A DNA stretch of 64,000 bases from Saccharothrix syringae (GCF_009498035.1 NZ_CP034550.1:7130001-7194000), one strand, 5' to 3'. Shown: positions 51,369-60,905, numbered from the stretch's first letter. A program made the numbers and translations. Notes: a model not told the origin generated them from the letters alone.

Positions 51369-53861
51369 TCAGCCCTTCAGCACGTTCGGCGTCCGGTCGG
51401 GGGTCGGCGGCGGGGGCGGCGGTCCGGTGGGCGCCAGGTCCTCCCGCACGTCGTCCTCCCCGGTGGTCGGCGGCACGCCCGCCGGGTCGTGCGGCGCGGA
51501 CGCCGTGGTGGTGGGCGCGGGCGCCGGGCCGGTCGCGTCGGCCAGCCTGGTCACCCGCGCGGCACCGACCTTGAACAGCGGTTGCTTGGACACCGGGTCC
51601 CACTCGGTGGGGGTCAGCTCGTTGGCCGCGCGGGTGTGCCCGTCGTCCCCGGTGTCCCAGTAGCCGTAGTGGAAGGGGACGAACACCACGCCGTCGCGTC
51701 CGTGCCCGATGCGGGCCGGGGCCTCGACCCGGCCGCGCGGCGACTCGACCCGGACCAGGTCGCCCTCGGACACGCCCAGGGCGGCGGCGTCGTGGGCGGA
51801 CAGCTCCGCCCAGGGCTCGGGCGCGGCGCGGCGGAGCTGCCGGGAGCGGCCGGTCTTGGTGCGGGTGTGGAAGTGGTAGGCGGTGCGGCCGGTGGTCACC
51901 ACGAACGGGTACTCGTCGCCGGGCTCCTCCGGTGGCGGCGAGTAGTCGGCCGCCTTGAGGAACGCGCGGCCGTCGGGGCGTTGTGCCTTGTACCGCTCGG
52001 GCGAGGTGGTGCCGCCGGTGAGCAGGTCGTGGCCGTAGTCCTCGCACACGTCCGGGTGGGTGGGGAACACCCCGTCGGCGTAGAGGCGGTCGCAGCCGTC
52101 GGGGTGCTCGTCGTTGCACGGCCAGGGGATGCCGCTGCCGCCGCGCAGCTTGGCGTAGGACAGGCCGGTGTAGTCGCACAGCCTGCCCCGGCTGCACTCC
52201 TGCCACGCCTCGAACGCGCCCTCGGGGTCGGACCACTTGATCAACGGCTGCCCGTCGCGGTCGCGGAAGTCCATGCGGCGGGCGTAGTCGAGGAAGATGT
52301 CCAGGTCCGACCGCGCCTCGCCGGGCGGTTCGACCGCTTTGTCCGACAGGTGCACGGTGCGGTTGACGTTGGTGAACGTGCCCTGCTTCTCACCCCACAG
52401 CGCCGCCGGGAGCACCACGTCGGCGTACTCGGCGGTCTCGGTGCGGAAACCGTCCTGCACCACCACGAACAGGTCCTCCCGCGCCAGGATCTCGCGCACG
52501 CGCGGCAGCTCCGGCAGCGACACCGCCGGGTTGGTGGCCGAGATCCACAGGAACCGGATCGAGCCCTGCTCGGCGAAGCGCCAGATCTGCATGGCGTGCG
52601 TGGGCGGCGCCCAGTGCGGGATGGTCAGCGGGTCGACGTTCCACAGCTCGGCGAGTTCCCGGACGTGCTCGGGGTTGTCCCAGTTGCGGAAGCCCGGCAG
52701 GTCGCCGTTCGCGCCGGCCTCGCGGGTGTTCTGGGCGGTGGGCTGGCCGTTCATCTGCAGGATGCCGCAGCCCGGCCGGCCGATCAGGCCGCGCAGCAGG
52801 TGCAGGTTGTTGACCTGGCACGACGCCGCGGTGGCCTGGTGGGACTGGTAGAAGCCCTGGAGCACGGTCGAGAGCACGCGGTCGGAGGTGCCGAAGACCC
52901 GCGCCGCCCGCCGCACGTCGTCGGGGTCGACCCGGCAGATCTTGGCGACGTGCTCGGGCGTGTACGGCTCGACGGTGGCGGCCAGCCCGTCGTAGCCGAG
53001 GGTGTGCGCGGCGACCCAGTCGCGGTCGACCCACCCGTGGGTGATCAGCTCGCGGACCAGGCCGTTCATCAGCGCCAGGTTGGTGCCCGGCAGCGGGGCC
53101 AGGTGCACGCCCCCGGACCCCACCGCCGCCTCGGCCACCCTGGTGCGCCTCGGGTCCACCGCCACCACCACGGGCCGGTCCGGGCCGGCCAGGCGGTCGA
53201 GCACCCTGGCCCACAGCACGGTCTGCGTCTCGGCCATGTTGTGCCCGAACAGGAACAGCGCGTCGCACGAGTCGATGTCGGTGTAGCTGCCGGGCTGGCC
53301 GTCGGAGCCGAAGCTCTCCTTCATCGCCGCCGCCGCGGTGGCCGTGCACAGCCGGGTGTTGCCGTCCATGTGGGGCGTGCCCAGGCCGGCCTTGCCGATC
53401 ACGCCGAGGGTGTAGTACTCCTCCAGGAACAGCTGACCGCTGGTGTAGAAGCCGTGCGACAGCGGGCCGACCTCGTCGAGCAGTTCCTTCGACCGCCGCA
53501 CCACCAGGTCCATCGCGGTGTCCCAGTCGGTCTCCACCAGCTCGCCGCCGCGCCGCACCAGCGGCCGGGTCAACCGGTCCGCCCCGTTCCACTGCCACGA
53601 GCCGTACAGGCCCTTGGGCCCCAGCCGGCCGTGGTTGACCACGTCGGCGGCGCGACCGCGCACCCCGACCACCCGGCCGTCCTTGACGGCGATGTCGCAG
53701 CCGCACCCGTTGCTGCACAGCACGCACGCCGACTGCACCCACCGGTCCACGTCGGCCTCCGCCAGGCCGCGGTCGAGGTGCAGGTCCACCCGGACGGGCC
53801 ACGGGGTGTCCCTGGCGTGCGGCGTGCGCGTGCCCCAGATGTCCGAAATGCGGTCGGCCAT
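51369..53861 (-). CDS. Molybdopterin oxidoreductase (nitrate reductase/formate dehydrogenase-like) lacking the fourth Fe-S cysteine
   Basis: 830 residues from ATG at 53861. The N-terminal Fe-S motif is C46-x2-C49-x3-C53 (CVLCSNGCGCDIAVKDGRVV), but where the fourth Cys is expected the sequence reads NHGRLGPKGLY, with Gly81. The molybdopterin domain follows (DGNTRLCTATAAAAMKESFG, with the likely Mo-ligand Cys in RLC), then LFLFGHNMAETQTVLWARVL, GCGILQMNGQPTAQNTREAG and WISATNPAVSLPELPRVREI. The C-terminal dinucleotide domain has YPFVVTTGRTAYHFHTRTKT and VFVPFHYGYWDTGDDGHTRA. It is cytoplasmic (no Tat signal) and coupled to a small helical protein. The substrate is unknown. Confidence 0.92.
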   Translation of the reverse strand: MADRISDIWGTRTPHARDTPWPVRVDLHLDRGLAEADVDRWVQSACVLCSNGCGCDIAVKDGRVVGVRGRAADVVNHGRLGPKGLYGSWQWNGADRLTRPLVRRGGELVETDWDTAMDLVVRRSKELLDEVGPLSHGFYTSGQLFLEEYYTLGVIGKAGLGTPHMDGNTRLCTATAAAAMKESFGSDGQPGSYTDIDSCDALFLFGHNMAETQTVLWARVLDRLAGPDRPVVVAVDPRRTRVAEAAVGSGGVHLAPLPGTNLALMNGLVRELITHGWVDRDWVAAHTLGYDGLAATVEPYTPEHVAKICRVDPDDVRRAARVFGTSDRVLSTVLQGFYQSHQATAASCQVNNLHLLRGLIGRPGCGILQMNGQPTAQNTREAGANGDLPGFRNWDNPEHVRELAELWNVDPLTIPHWAPPTHAMQIWRFAEQGSIRFLWISATNPAVSLPELPRVREILAREDLFVVVQDGFRTETAEYADVVLPAALWGEKQGTFTNVNRTVHLSDKAVEPPGEARSDLDIFLDYARRMDFRDRDGQPLIKWSDPEGAFEAWQECSRGRLCDYTGLSYAKLRGGSGIPWPCNDEHPDGCDRLYADGVFPTHPDVCEDYGHDLLTGGTTSPERYKAQRPDGRAFLKAADYSPPPEEPGDEYPFVVTTGRTAYHFHTRTKTGRSRQLRRAAPEPWAELSAHDAAALGVSEGDLVRVESPRGRVEAPARIGHGRDGVVFVPFHYGYWDTGDDGHTRAANELTPTEWDPVSKQPLFKVGAARVTRLADATGPAPAPTTTASAPHDPAGVPPTTGEDDVREDLAPTGPPPPPPTPDRTPNVLKG

Positions 53862-53957
53862 GTGGTCCCTCCGTCGATCCGCCCCCCGCCGACTACCCAC
53901 CGCGCGTGCCGTCGACTCATCGGACTGGTCGGCGGGCGCGCCGGGTACCTGGTGCCC

Positions 53958-54725
53958 ATGCGCAGCGCGGACGGGTGGGACCTGGCCGAGTTCACCGACG
54001 TCGGCGGCACGCGGGTGCACGCCGCCGTGCTGGGGCCCGAGGGCGCGCCGGACGTGGTGTGCGTGCCGGGCCTGGGCTGCTCGCACCGCTACTTCCTGCC
54101 GCTGGCGCGGTGCCTGGGCACCTGGGCGCGGGTCGCCGCCGTCGACCTGCCGGGCTTCGGCCGCACGCCGGGGCCGCCGGGTGCGCTGGACGTCCGCGGC
54201 CTCTCGCTCGCGCTGGCCGGCTGGCTGCGCGCCACCGGGCGGGGCGGTGCCGCGCTGGTGGCCAACTCCGCCGGGTGCCAGGTGGTGGTGGACCTGGCCG
54301 CGCACTCCCCCGACCTGCTCGGCCCCGTGCTCATGGTCAGCCCGACCATGGACCGGCACGCCCGGTCGACCGCCCGGCAGCTGGCCCGCCTGGCGCTGGA
54401 CGGCCTGCGCGAGCGGCCCGCGCTGATCCCCCTGCTGACCCGGGACTACCTCACCTGCGGGGTGCGCCGCATCGCCGCGACGTTCCGCCACCTGCTCGCC
54501 GACCCGGTGGAGCGCAAGCTCGGCCACGTGACCGCGCCGACCGCGGTGGCGCGCGGCGACCGTGACCCGATCGTGTCACGGGAGTGGGCGCGCGAGGTCG
54601 CCGCGCTGCTGCCGGTCGGACGCCTCGTCGAGGTGCCGGGCGCCGCGCACGCCGCGCACCACTCCGCGCCCGGGCGGCTGGCCCCGGTCGTCCGTTCCCT
54701 GATGGGGGAACACCGTCACCCGTGA
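53958..54725 (+). CDS. Alpha/beta hydrolase
   Basis: 255 residues from ATG at 53958. Pattern: GTRVHAAVLGPEGAPDVVCV, PGLGCSHRYFLPLARCLG (oxyanion region), VAAVDLPGFGRTPGPPGALD, nucleophile elbow ANSAGCQVVVDLAAHSPDLL with Ser102, acid in APTAVARGDRDPIVSREWAR, and His near VEVPGAAHAAHHSAPGRLAP. It is a serine hydrolase or peroxidase-like enzyme of unknown substrate. It is divergent from the molybdopterin oxidoreductase (96 bp between starts). Confidence 0.9.
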   Translation: MRSADGWDLAEFTDVGGTRVHAAVLGPEGAPDVVCVPGLGCSHRYFLPLARCLGTWARVAAVDLPGFGRTPGPPGALDVRGLSLALAGWLRATGRGGAALVANSAGCQVVVDLAAHSPDLLGPVLMVSPTMDRHARSTARQLARLALDGLRERPALIPLLTRDYLTCGVRRIAATFRHLLADPVERKLGHVTAPTAVARGDRDPIVSREWAREVAALLPVGRLVEVPGAAHAAHHSAPGRLAPVVRSLMGEHRHP

Positions 54726-54797
54726 GCGGCCGCGCGTGCGGTTACCCTTGCGCGCACGCGACGCGCGGGGCGATCGCACCGCGGAGGGAGGCGGACG

Positions 54798-55532
54798 GTG
54801 GTGGATCCGGCGGAGCGCGCGGTGGTCCAGCGGCTGGACGAGGTCACCGGCGCGCTCGTCGCGCTGTCGCGGGTCCTCGACCAGGAGGAGGACCTGGCGG
54901 CCATCATGGACCGGGTGTGCCGGCAGGTCGTCGGCGCCATCCCGGACGCGGACCTGGCGAGCGTGACCGTGCTGCGCGACGGCAACCCGCAGTCCGCCGC
55001 GTGGATCGACGAGCACACCCTGGCCGTGGACCGGGCGCAGTACGAGGCGGGCGAGGGCCCCTGCCTGGAGGCCGCCCGGTCGGGGCGGATGCAGCGCGTC
55101 GCGGTGGCCGAGGCCGCCGACAGGTGGCCCGCGTTCGCCGCGGCGGCCCGCGGCCTGGGCGTCGGCAGCTACCTGTCCGCGCCGCTGCTCATCGACGACG
55201 AGTACCAGGGCTCGCTCAACCTCTACGGGCTGCGCCCCCACGGCTTCCGCGAGCTCGACGCCGCCCTGCTGGGCCTCTACACCGCCGCGGCCGAGGCGGC
55301 GCTGCGCAACGCCAGCCGCTACCTCCAGGCCCGCAGGCAGGTCGCCCAGCTCAGCGACGCGCTGACCTCGCGCGCCGTGATCGACCAGGCCAAGGGCATC
55401 CTCATGGCCGCGCACCAGGTCTCCGCCGACGAGGCGTTCACGATGCTGGTCGACCGGTCGCAGCGCGACAACCGCAAGCTGCGCGACCTGGCCGAGGACT
55501 TCGTCGACGACGCCACCCAGCCCGACGAATGA
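54798..55532 (+). CDS. GAF-ANTAR domain antiterminator/signal protein
   Basis: 244 residues from a GTG at 54798 after GGAGGGAGG. The GAF sensor (about 20-170) includes LAAIMDRVCRQVVGAIPDAD, EAGEGPCLEAARSGRMQRVA and SAPLLIDDEYQGSLNLYGLR. The ANTAR RNA-binding domain (about 185-240) reads LSDALTSRAVIDQAKGILMA, AHQVSADEAFTMLVDRSQRD and NRKLRDLAEDFVDDA with the typical AKGILM and R-N-K-L signatures. ANTAR proteins prevent transcription termination at dyad RNA hairpins; the GAF domain senses a small molecule. The target RNA is not evident nearby. Confidence 0.94.
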   Translation: MVDPAERAVVQRLDEVTGALVALSRVLDQEEDLAAIMDRVCRQVVGAIPDADLASVTVLRDGNPQSAAWIDEHTLAVDRAQYEAGEGPCLEAARSGRMQRVAVAEAADRWPAFAAAARGLGVGSYLSAPLLIDDEYQGSLNLYGLRPHGFRELDAALLGLYTAAAEAALRNASRYLQARRQVAQLSDALTSRAVIDQAKGILMAAHQVSADEAFTMLVDRSQRDNRKLRDLAEDFVDDATQPDE

Positions 55533-55609
55533 CCTCGGCCGCCGGCCCGCGAAGATCAACCGGAGCCGGTAGCGTGGCCGGGGACGGCAGCGACGGAGGA
55601 AGGGTGCGC

Positions 55610-56119
55610 ATGAGCGAGGTCGGCGCGGTGGACGTGCTCATCGACGGGTACGGCCGGGTCCTGGAGTCGGTCGAGCACGTGCTGGACGGCCTGACGTCGC
55701 GGGAGCTGACGCACCGGGTCGGCGGCACGGCCAACTCGATCGCCTGGCTGGTCTGGCACCTCACCCGCGTCCAGGACGACCACGTGGCCGAGGTGGCGGG
55801 CACCGAGCAGGTCTGGACCGCCGACGGCTGGGCGGGCCGCTTCGACCTGCCGCTGCCCACCGGCGCCACCGGGTACGGGCACAGCGCCGAGGAGGTGGCC
55901 GCGGTCAGCGCGCCCGCCGACCTGCTGCTGGGCTACCACCGGGCGGTGCACGAGCGCACGGTCTCCTACCTGCGCGGGGTGACGGCCGAGGCGCTGGGCG
56001 AGGTGGTGGACCGGTCGTACGACCCGCCGGTCACGCTGGCGGTGCGCCTGGTCAGCGTCATCGAGGACGACCTCCAGCACGTCGGCCAGGCCGCTTTCGT
56101 GCGCGGTCTGCTGCGCTGA
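55610..56119 (+). CDS. DUF664/DinB-family protein (mycothiol transferase-like)
   Basis: 169 residues from ATG at 55610 behind GGAGGA (55595-55600). Pattern: LIDGYGRVLESVEHVLDGLT, TANSIAWLVWHLTRVQDDHV, EQVWTADGWAGRFDLPLPTG and VRLVSVIEDDLQHVGQAAFV, with the His residues of the DinB metal site. It lies 77 bp after the GAF-ANTAR gene in the same direction and may share its transcript. It is the third DinB-type protein in the window after 46669 and 49131, typical of mycothiol-producing actinomycetes. Confidence 0.9.
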   Translation: MSEVGAVDVLIDGYGRVLESVEHVLDGLTSRELTHRVGGTANSIAWLVWHLTRVQDDHVAEVAGTEQVWTADGWAGRFDLPLPTGATGYGHSAEEVAAVSAPADLLLGYHRAVHERTVSYLRGVTAEALGEVVDRSYDPPVTLAVRLVSVIEDDLQHVGQAAFVRGLLR

Positions 56120-56411
56120 CCGGGGGCGGTGCGGCCGGGGCGAGGACCCGGCGCACGGCCCCGTGGTCCACGCACACGACGAGCGAACCGGAAGCCACCG
56201 CCTCGGCGGCGGTGGCTTCGAGGTCGTTCCCCTTGCCCCGCACGGGTTCCACGCGCCGTCCGCGGCCTCGGCCGGCAGGTCGCCCGCACGTCGTCCCCGG
56301 TGACCGCGGCGTTGTTGCCGCACGCGGTGCACCGGCGCTCGGTGAAGCCCGGCCGGAAGCCGAAGCCGTCGCCGGTCCGGGACGGCCCGGCCCCCGGTCC
56401 CCGGTCCCCGG
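56120..56411 (-). other. Possible remnant of a small cysteine-containing gene
   Basis: This 292-bp gap between convergent genes carries minus-strand segments that read protein-like only if frames are joined: RRCTACGNNAAVTGDDV, then DLPAEAADGAWNP, then NDLEATAAEAVASGSLVVCV with DHGAVRRVLAPAAP. The first part has a C-x2-C knuckle. No intact frame covers all pieces, so it may be a frameshifted small gene or coincidence. Confidence 0.3.
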
Positions 56412-57776
56412 TCAAGCCACCTCGGCGATCCCCACCACCGGCTGCTCCACCAGCCCCCTCGCGAACTCGTGGACCAGCCGGGGCACGACGTACCGCCCGC
56501 CGTCGCGGACGACCAGGTGCGCGTCCACCAGCCGCCGCAGGGCCGCGTTCGCCCCCGCCGCCGTCATGCCCGCCTCCGCGGCCAGCACCGCGGCCGTGAC
56601 CCCGTCCCGCGCCAGTGAGCCGAGCACCCGGACCAGCCCCCGGCACACCTCGTCCAGCGCGTCGCACCACTCCCGGAAAGCCACCGACAGCGCGCCGTGC
56701 GCCTCGTCCAGCGCCGCCAGCGCACCCGCCGCGCGCATCCGGGCGACCAGGTCCGCGACCGGCGCCCGCGCTCCCCGGTCGAGCGCGCACCCCGCGATCC
56801 GCAACGCCAGCGGCAGCCCGCCGCACAGCTCGGCCAGCGCCCGCGCCGCCGCCGGTTCCCCCTCCACGACCCGCTCACCCGCGCACGCCGCCAGCACCCG
56901 CACCGCGGCCACCGCCCCCAGCGGCGGCACCTCGACGACCTCGGCGCCGTCGTGCACGACCAGGTCCACCAGGCGGTCCCGGCTCGTCACGACCGTGCAC
57001 GAACCCGGCCCGCCGGGGCGCAGCGGCCGCACCTGGTCGGCGGTGACCGCGCCGTCCACGAGCAGCAGGACCCGCCGGTCGGCCACGGCGGACCGGAACA
57101 GCGCGGCCGCCTGCTCCCGGTCGGCGGGCACCTCCGCGGCCGGCACGCCCAGCCCGACCAGCAGGTGCGCCAGCGCCTCGCCCGGTCCGCGCCCGCGCAG
57201 GTCGACGGAGAACTGGCCGTCGGGGAAGCGGGCGCGGGCCCGGTGCGCCCAGTGCACCGCCGAGGCCGTCTTGCCCACCCCCGGCGGACCGGTGACGACC
57301 GCCAGCCGCGCCCCGGGACCTCCGGTGACCGCGTCCAGCCGCGCGACCACCGCGTCCCGGCCCACCAGCCCGGCCGGCGCGGGCGGCAGCTGCCTGGGCA
57401 CCGGCGCGGCCACGACGTGCGCCGACCGCGCGACCGCGGCCCGCACCGCCGCGTCGGCCGACGCGGCGATCCGCGCCCGGCTCGCCAGCCACTCGGCCAC
57501 CTCCGCCCCGTCACCGCCGCAGGCCCGCACGTACGCGGCGACCAGCTCGGGACCGGGCAGGGTGGGACGGCGCAGCACGGTCGCGACGGTGCTCGGCGGC
57601 AGCGCCCCGCCGCCGCGCCGGGCGTGCCGGTCCAGGTCCCGGTACGACATGCCGGCCACCTCGCGCCGCCGCCCCAGCAGCACCACGAACTCGGCGGCGG
57701 TGCGGGCGGTGCCCGGGTCGACGGCGGTCACCGGCCCGGCCCCGTTCTCCCGCGCGACGAAGTTCCCTCGGTCCAT
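56412..57776 (-). CDS. XRE/NB-ARC STAND ATPase regulator
   Basis: 454 residues from ATG at 57776 behind GGGGGAA. The N-terminus (about 20-90) resembles an XRE-like HTH (FVVLLGRRREVAGMSYRDLD; LPPSTVATVLRRPTLPGPEL). The NB-ARC domain has Walker A VVTGPPGVGKTASAVHWAHR, Walker B RRVLLLVDGAVTADQVRPL, the TSRDRLVDL sensor and CGGLPLALRIAGCAL. It ends with a short winged helix (AAGANAALRRLVDAHLVVRD) and lacks C-terminal TPRs. It lies directly downstream of the full-length AfsR-type gene on the same strand and looks like a shortened paralogue of its ATPase part. Confidence 0.9.
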   Translation of the reverse strand: MDRGNFVARENGAGPVTAVDPGTARTAAEFVVLLGRRREVAGMSYRDLDRHARRGGGALPPSTVATVLRRPTLPGPELVAAYVRACGGDGAEVAEWLASRARIAASADAAVRAAVARSAHVVAAPVPRQLPPAPAGLVGRDAVVARLDAVTGGPGARLAVVTGPPGVGKTASAVHWAHRARARFPDGQFSVDLRGRGPGEALAHLLVGLGVPAAEVPADREQAAALFRSAVADRRVLLLVDGAVTADQVRPLRPGGPGSCTVVTSRDRLVDLVVHDGAEVVEVPPLGAVAAVRVLAACAGERVVEGEPAAARALAELCGGLPLALRIAGCALDRGARAPVADLVARMRAAGALAALDEAHGALSVAFREWCDALDEVCRGLVRVLGSLARDGVTAAVLAAEAGMTAAGANAALRRLVDAHLVVRDGGRYVVPRLVHEFARGLVEQPVVGIAEVA

Positions 57777-57843
57777 CACGTTCCCCCCGGAAGTGGTGGG
57801 ACGGCCGTGCTCCCCGCGGCCGCCGAACCCCGTCAGTGGAAGA

Positions 57844-60800
57844 TCAGGTGCAGACAGCCCGCTGAACGGCCGCTGAACAGCGCTCGCACCCCGGCGCGAC
57901 CCGGTCGGGCACCCCCAACGCGGCGAACTCGCCCGCCGCCGCCCGCCACGCGTCCGCCCCGTGCCCGCCCGCCGCGCACCCGGCGCGGGCCAGGCCGTGC
58001 AGGGCGCACGCGCGCTGGTAGGGGTCGCCGAGGCGGCGGGCCTGCTCGAAGTGCGCCCGCGCCGGTTCGGGGCGCCCCTGCGCCAGCCGGAGCAGGCCCG
58101 TCTCCAGCGCCACCTCGCAGCGCAGCGCCGCGTCGTCCACCACGGCGCCGAGCGCGGCCGCCGCGTCGAGGTGGTCGGCGGCCCGGTCGAACCGCCCGCG
58201 CCCGCGCTCCACCGCGCCCAGGCCGCACCGCGCCTCGCCCTCGTGCCGCGGGTCGCCCAGCTCGCGGAACCGCTCCAGCGCGTCCCGGTAGTGCTCGGCG
58301 GCGCGGTCCGGCTCGTCCGCGTGCCGGTGCACGTGGCCCAGGTTGAGCACCGAGGCGGCCTGCCCGAACCGGTGCCCCAGCTTCTCGAACAGCGCCAGCG
58401 CCCGCCGCCCGTGCTCCAGCGCCAGGTCCGCGCGGCCCAGCCGCAGGTGGAAGCCGCCCAGCGCGGTGTGCGCCATGGCCTCGCCGAACGCGTCGTCCAG
58501 GTCGCGCCACCGCGCCAGCACGCGTTCGCCCTGCTCGACGGCGTCCCGGTAGCGGCCGGCCAGGTAGTGGACCACGGCGGTGTTGGTCAGCGTCCGCACC
58601 GTGCCGACCCGGTCGCCCAACGCCTCGCGCAGCACCAGCGCCTGCTCGTAGACCTCCAGCGCCGTGTCGTACCGGTGGGCCGTGTAGTGGGCCGTGCCCA
58701 GGATGTTGAGCAGGTCGCCCTGCGCGCGCGGGTCGCGCCGGGTGCGCGCGGACGCCAGCCCGACCTCCACCGCGGCGGTCAGGTCGTCGACCAGGCCGAG
58801 CGTGAACCAGTGCCGCCACAGCGCGGCGGGCAGCCGCCAGGCGTGCTCGTGCGCGCCGACCGCGGCCGCGAACCGGACGACGGCCACGAGGTTCGCCCGC
58901 TCCGCGGCCAGCCAGGCCGCCGCCGCGTCCCGGTCGGCGAACACCCCGCCCAGGTCGTCGGTCTCGGTCTCCACCAGCGCGACCGCCGCCTCCGCGTGCG
59001 CCAGGTACCAGTCCAGCACGCGGATCGCCGCCGCGTGCCGCTCGTCCGGCCCGGTCGGCCGGGTCGGGCCGGACAGCCCGGTCGGCTCGGTCTGCCCGGC
59101 CGACTCAGCCGGGCCGGTCTGCCCGGCCGGCCCGCTCTGCCCGGCCAGCTCGGCGGCGTAGGCGCGCAGCAGGTCGTGCAGCCGGTACCGGTCCAGCGCG
59201 GTCTCCTCCACCAGGTGGCCCGCGACGAGCACTTCCAGCGCACCGGCGACATCCGGGTCGTCGGCGGCCGCGGCCGCCGCGCCAGCACCGAAGTCGGTCC
59301 CGGGCAGGACGGCGAGGGCGCGGAACAACGCCGCCGCGGCCGGCGGGAGCGCCCGGTAGGACCACGAGAACACCCCGCGCACCGCCGCGGTCGGGTCGTC
59401 GGGCGGCGACAGCAGGTCCATGCGCCGCGCCCGGTCGGCGAGTTGGTCGGCCAGCGCGGCCAGCGGCACCGACGGCCGCCGCAGCGCCCGGTGCGCCACC
59501 ACCCGCAGCGCCAGCGGCAGCCCCGCGCACAGCCCGACCAGCCGCGCCGCCGCGACCGGCTCGGCGTCGACCCGCGCGCCCACCACGCGCCGCAGCAGCG
59601 CCAGCCCGTCGTCGGCCGCCAGCGGGCCCACCGTGACCAGGTGCGCGCTGTCCCGCGTCGCCAGCCCGGCCAGCTCGACCCGGCTGGTCACCACCACCGC
59701 GCAGCCCGCCGTGCCCGGCAGCAGGGGCCGCACCTGCTCGGCCGACCGCGCGTCGTCCAGCACCACCAGCACCCGGCGGCCCGACAGCAGCGACCGGCAC
59801 AGCGCCGACCGCTCCGCCCCGGTCTCCGGCACCTGCCCGGGGTGCACGCCCAACGCCCGCAGGAACCCGCCCAGCACGACCTCGGGCGCCACCGGCTCGT
59901 CCGGCCCGTGCCCGCGCAGGTCGGCGTGGAGCTGCCCGTCCGGGAACCGCGCCGCCACCCGGTGCGCCCAGCCCAGCGCCAGCGCCGTCTTGCCCACCCC
60001 CGGCGTCCCGACCAGGGCCACCACCAGCGGTTGCCCGCCCGAGGCGGCGAGCAGGCCGTCCAGCGCGGCCAGGTGGCCGTCCCGCGCGGTGAGGTCCCGG
60101 ACGGGCGCGGGTAACTGGCGGGGCACCTCCCGCGCCGCGGGCGCCGCGGTGCCGTCGTCGGCCAGGATCACCTGGTGCAGGTGCCGCAGCCGGGGCCCCG
60201 GCTCCACCCCGGCCCGCTCCACCAGCAGCGCCCGCAGCCGCCGGTAGACCTCCAGCGCCTCCACCCGCCGCCCGCACCGGTGCAGCGCGAGCATCAGCGC
60301 GGCGGTCAACCGCTCCCGCCCGGGGTGCTCAGCCGCCAGCGCGGCCAGCTCGCCCACCACGTCGTGGTGCCGCCCCAGCTCCAGGTCGGCCTCCAGCCGC
60401 TCCTCCAGGGCCGCCAGCCGCTCCTCGGCCAGCGCGACGACCACCCGGTCGCGCAACGGCCCGCCGGCGGCGTCCGCGAACGCCGGCCCGCGCCACTCGG
60501 CCAGGGCGCCCGCCAGCAACTGCCGCCGCAGCGCGACGTCCGGAGCCTCCCGCGCCCGCCGGACCGCGTCCCGGAACCGGTGCACGTCGACGTCGGCCGG
60601 GTCGACGTCCAACCGGTACCCGCCGCCCGCGCTGACCAGCGCGATGCCGGAGCCGCTGAGCAGCTTGCGCAACCGGGACGCGTAGACCTGGACGGTGCCC
60701 CGGGCGGCGGGTGGCGGCACCTCCCACAGCGCCTCGACCAGCCGCGGCAGCGGCACGGCACGGCCGGCCTCGGACGCCAGCACCGCCAGGACGCAGCGCA

Positions 60801-60873
60801 ACTGCGGTCCGGCCACCGGCACCGGCCGGCCCTCCTCGCCCAGCTCGACCGGCCCCAGGATCCCGATCCGCAT
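57844..60873 (-). CDS. AfsR/SARP-family regulator (BTAD, NB-ARC, TPR)
   Basis: 1009 residues from ATG at 60873 (a GTG two codons earlier is possible). Order: OmpR-like DNA-binding domain (RIGILGPVELGEEGRPVPVA; AARGTVQVYASRLRKLLSGS), BTAD to about 245 (RERLTAALMLALHRCGRRVE; YRRLRALLVERAGVEPGPRL), NB-ARC with Walker A VALVGTPGVGKTALALGWAH, Walker B RRVLVVLDDARSAEQVRPLL and CAGLPLALRVVAHRAL, a Gly/Gln/Pro-rich repetitive linker near 59046-59160 (GQSGPAGQTGPAESAGQTEP), then TPRs to the C-terminus. SARPs activate antibiotic or secondary-metabolite genes by binding direct repeats. The divergent ATP-grasp gene, across a tandem 46-bp repeat, is a probable target. Confidence 0.94.
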   Translation of the reverse strand: MRIGILGPVELGEEGRPVPVAGPQLRCVLAVLASEAGRAVPLPRLVEALWEVPPPAARGTVQVYASRLRKLLSGSGIALVSAGGGYRLDVDPADVDVHRFRDAVRRAREAPDVALRRQLLAGALAEWRGPAFADAAGGPLRDRVVVALAEERLAALEERLEADLELGRHHDVVGELAALAAEHPGRERLTAALMLALHRCGRRVEALEVYRRLRALLVERAGVEPGPRLRHLHQVILADDGTAAPAAREVPRQLPAPVRDLTARDGHLAALDGLLAASGGQPLVVALVGTPGVGKTALALGWAHRVAARFPDGQLHADLRGHGPDEPVAPEVVLGGFLRALGVHPGQVPETGAERSALCRSLLSGRRVLVVLDDARSAEQVRPLLPGTAGCAVVVTSRVELAGLATRDSAHLVTVGPLAADDGLALLRRVVGARVDAEPVAAARLVGLCAGLPLALRVVAHRALRRPSVPLAALADQLADRARRMDLLSPPDDPTAAVRGVFSWSYRALPPAAAALFRALAVLPGTDFGAGAAAAAADDPDVAGALEVLVAGHLVEETALDRYRLHDLLRAYAAELAGQSGPAGQTGPAESAGQTEPTGLSGPTRPTGPDERHAAAIRVLDWYLAHAEAAVALVETETDDLGGVFADRDAAAAWLAAERANLVAVVRFAAAVGAHEHAWRLPAALWRHWFTLGLVDDLTAAVEVGLASARTRRDPRAQGDLLNILGTAHYTAHRYDTALEVYEQALVLREALGDRVGTVRTLTNTAVVHYLAGRYRDAVEQGERVLARWRDLDDAFGEAMAHTALGGFHLRLGRADLALEHGRRALALFEKLGHRFGQAASVLNLGHVHRHADEPDRAAEHYRDALERFRELGDPRHEGEARCGLGAVERGRGRFDRAADHLDAAAALGAVVDDAALRCEVALETGLLRLAQGRPEPARAHFEQARRLGDPYQRACALHGLARAGCAAGGHGADAWRAAAGEFAALGVPDRVAPGCERCSAAVQRAVCT

Positions 60874-60905
60874 CCACACCCCCTCGAATTTCCGGTGCGA
60901 ACTTA

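Noticed and set aside
51351..53957. Long plus-strand frame leading into the hydrolase at 53958
   Set aside because: The first 870 codons are antisense to the molybdopterin oxidoreductase; only the part from ATG 53958 matches an alpha/beta hydrolase.
57844..60873. Anti-phage STAND/NB-ARC defence protein
   Set aside because: The N-terminal OmpR-like plus BTAD domains mark it as an AfsR/SARP transcription factor; no effector nuclease or TIR domain is present.
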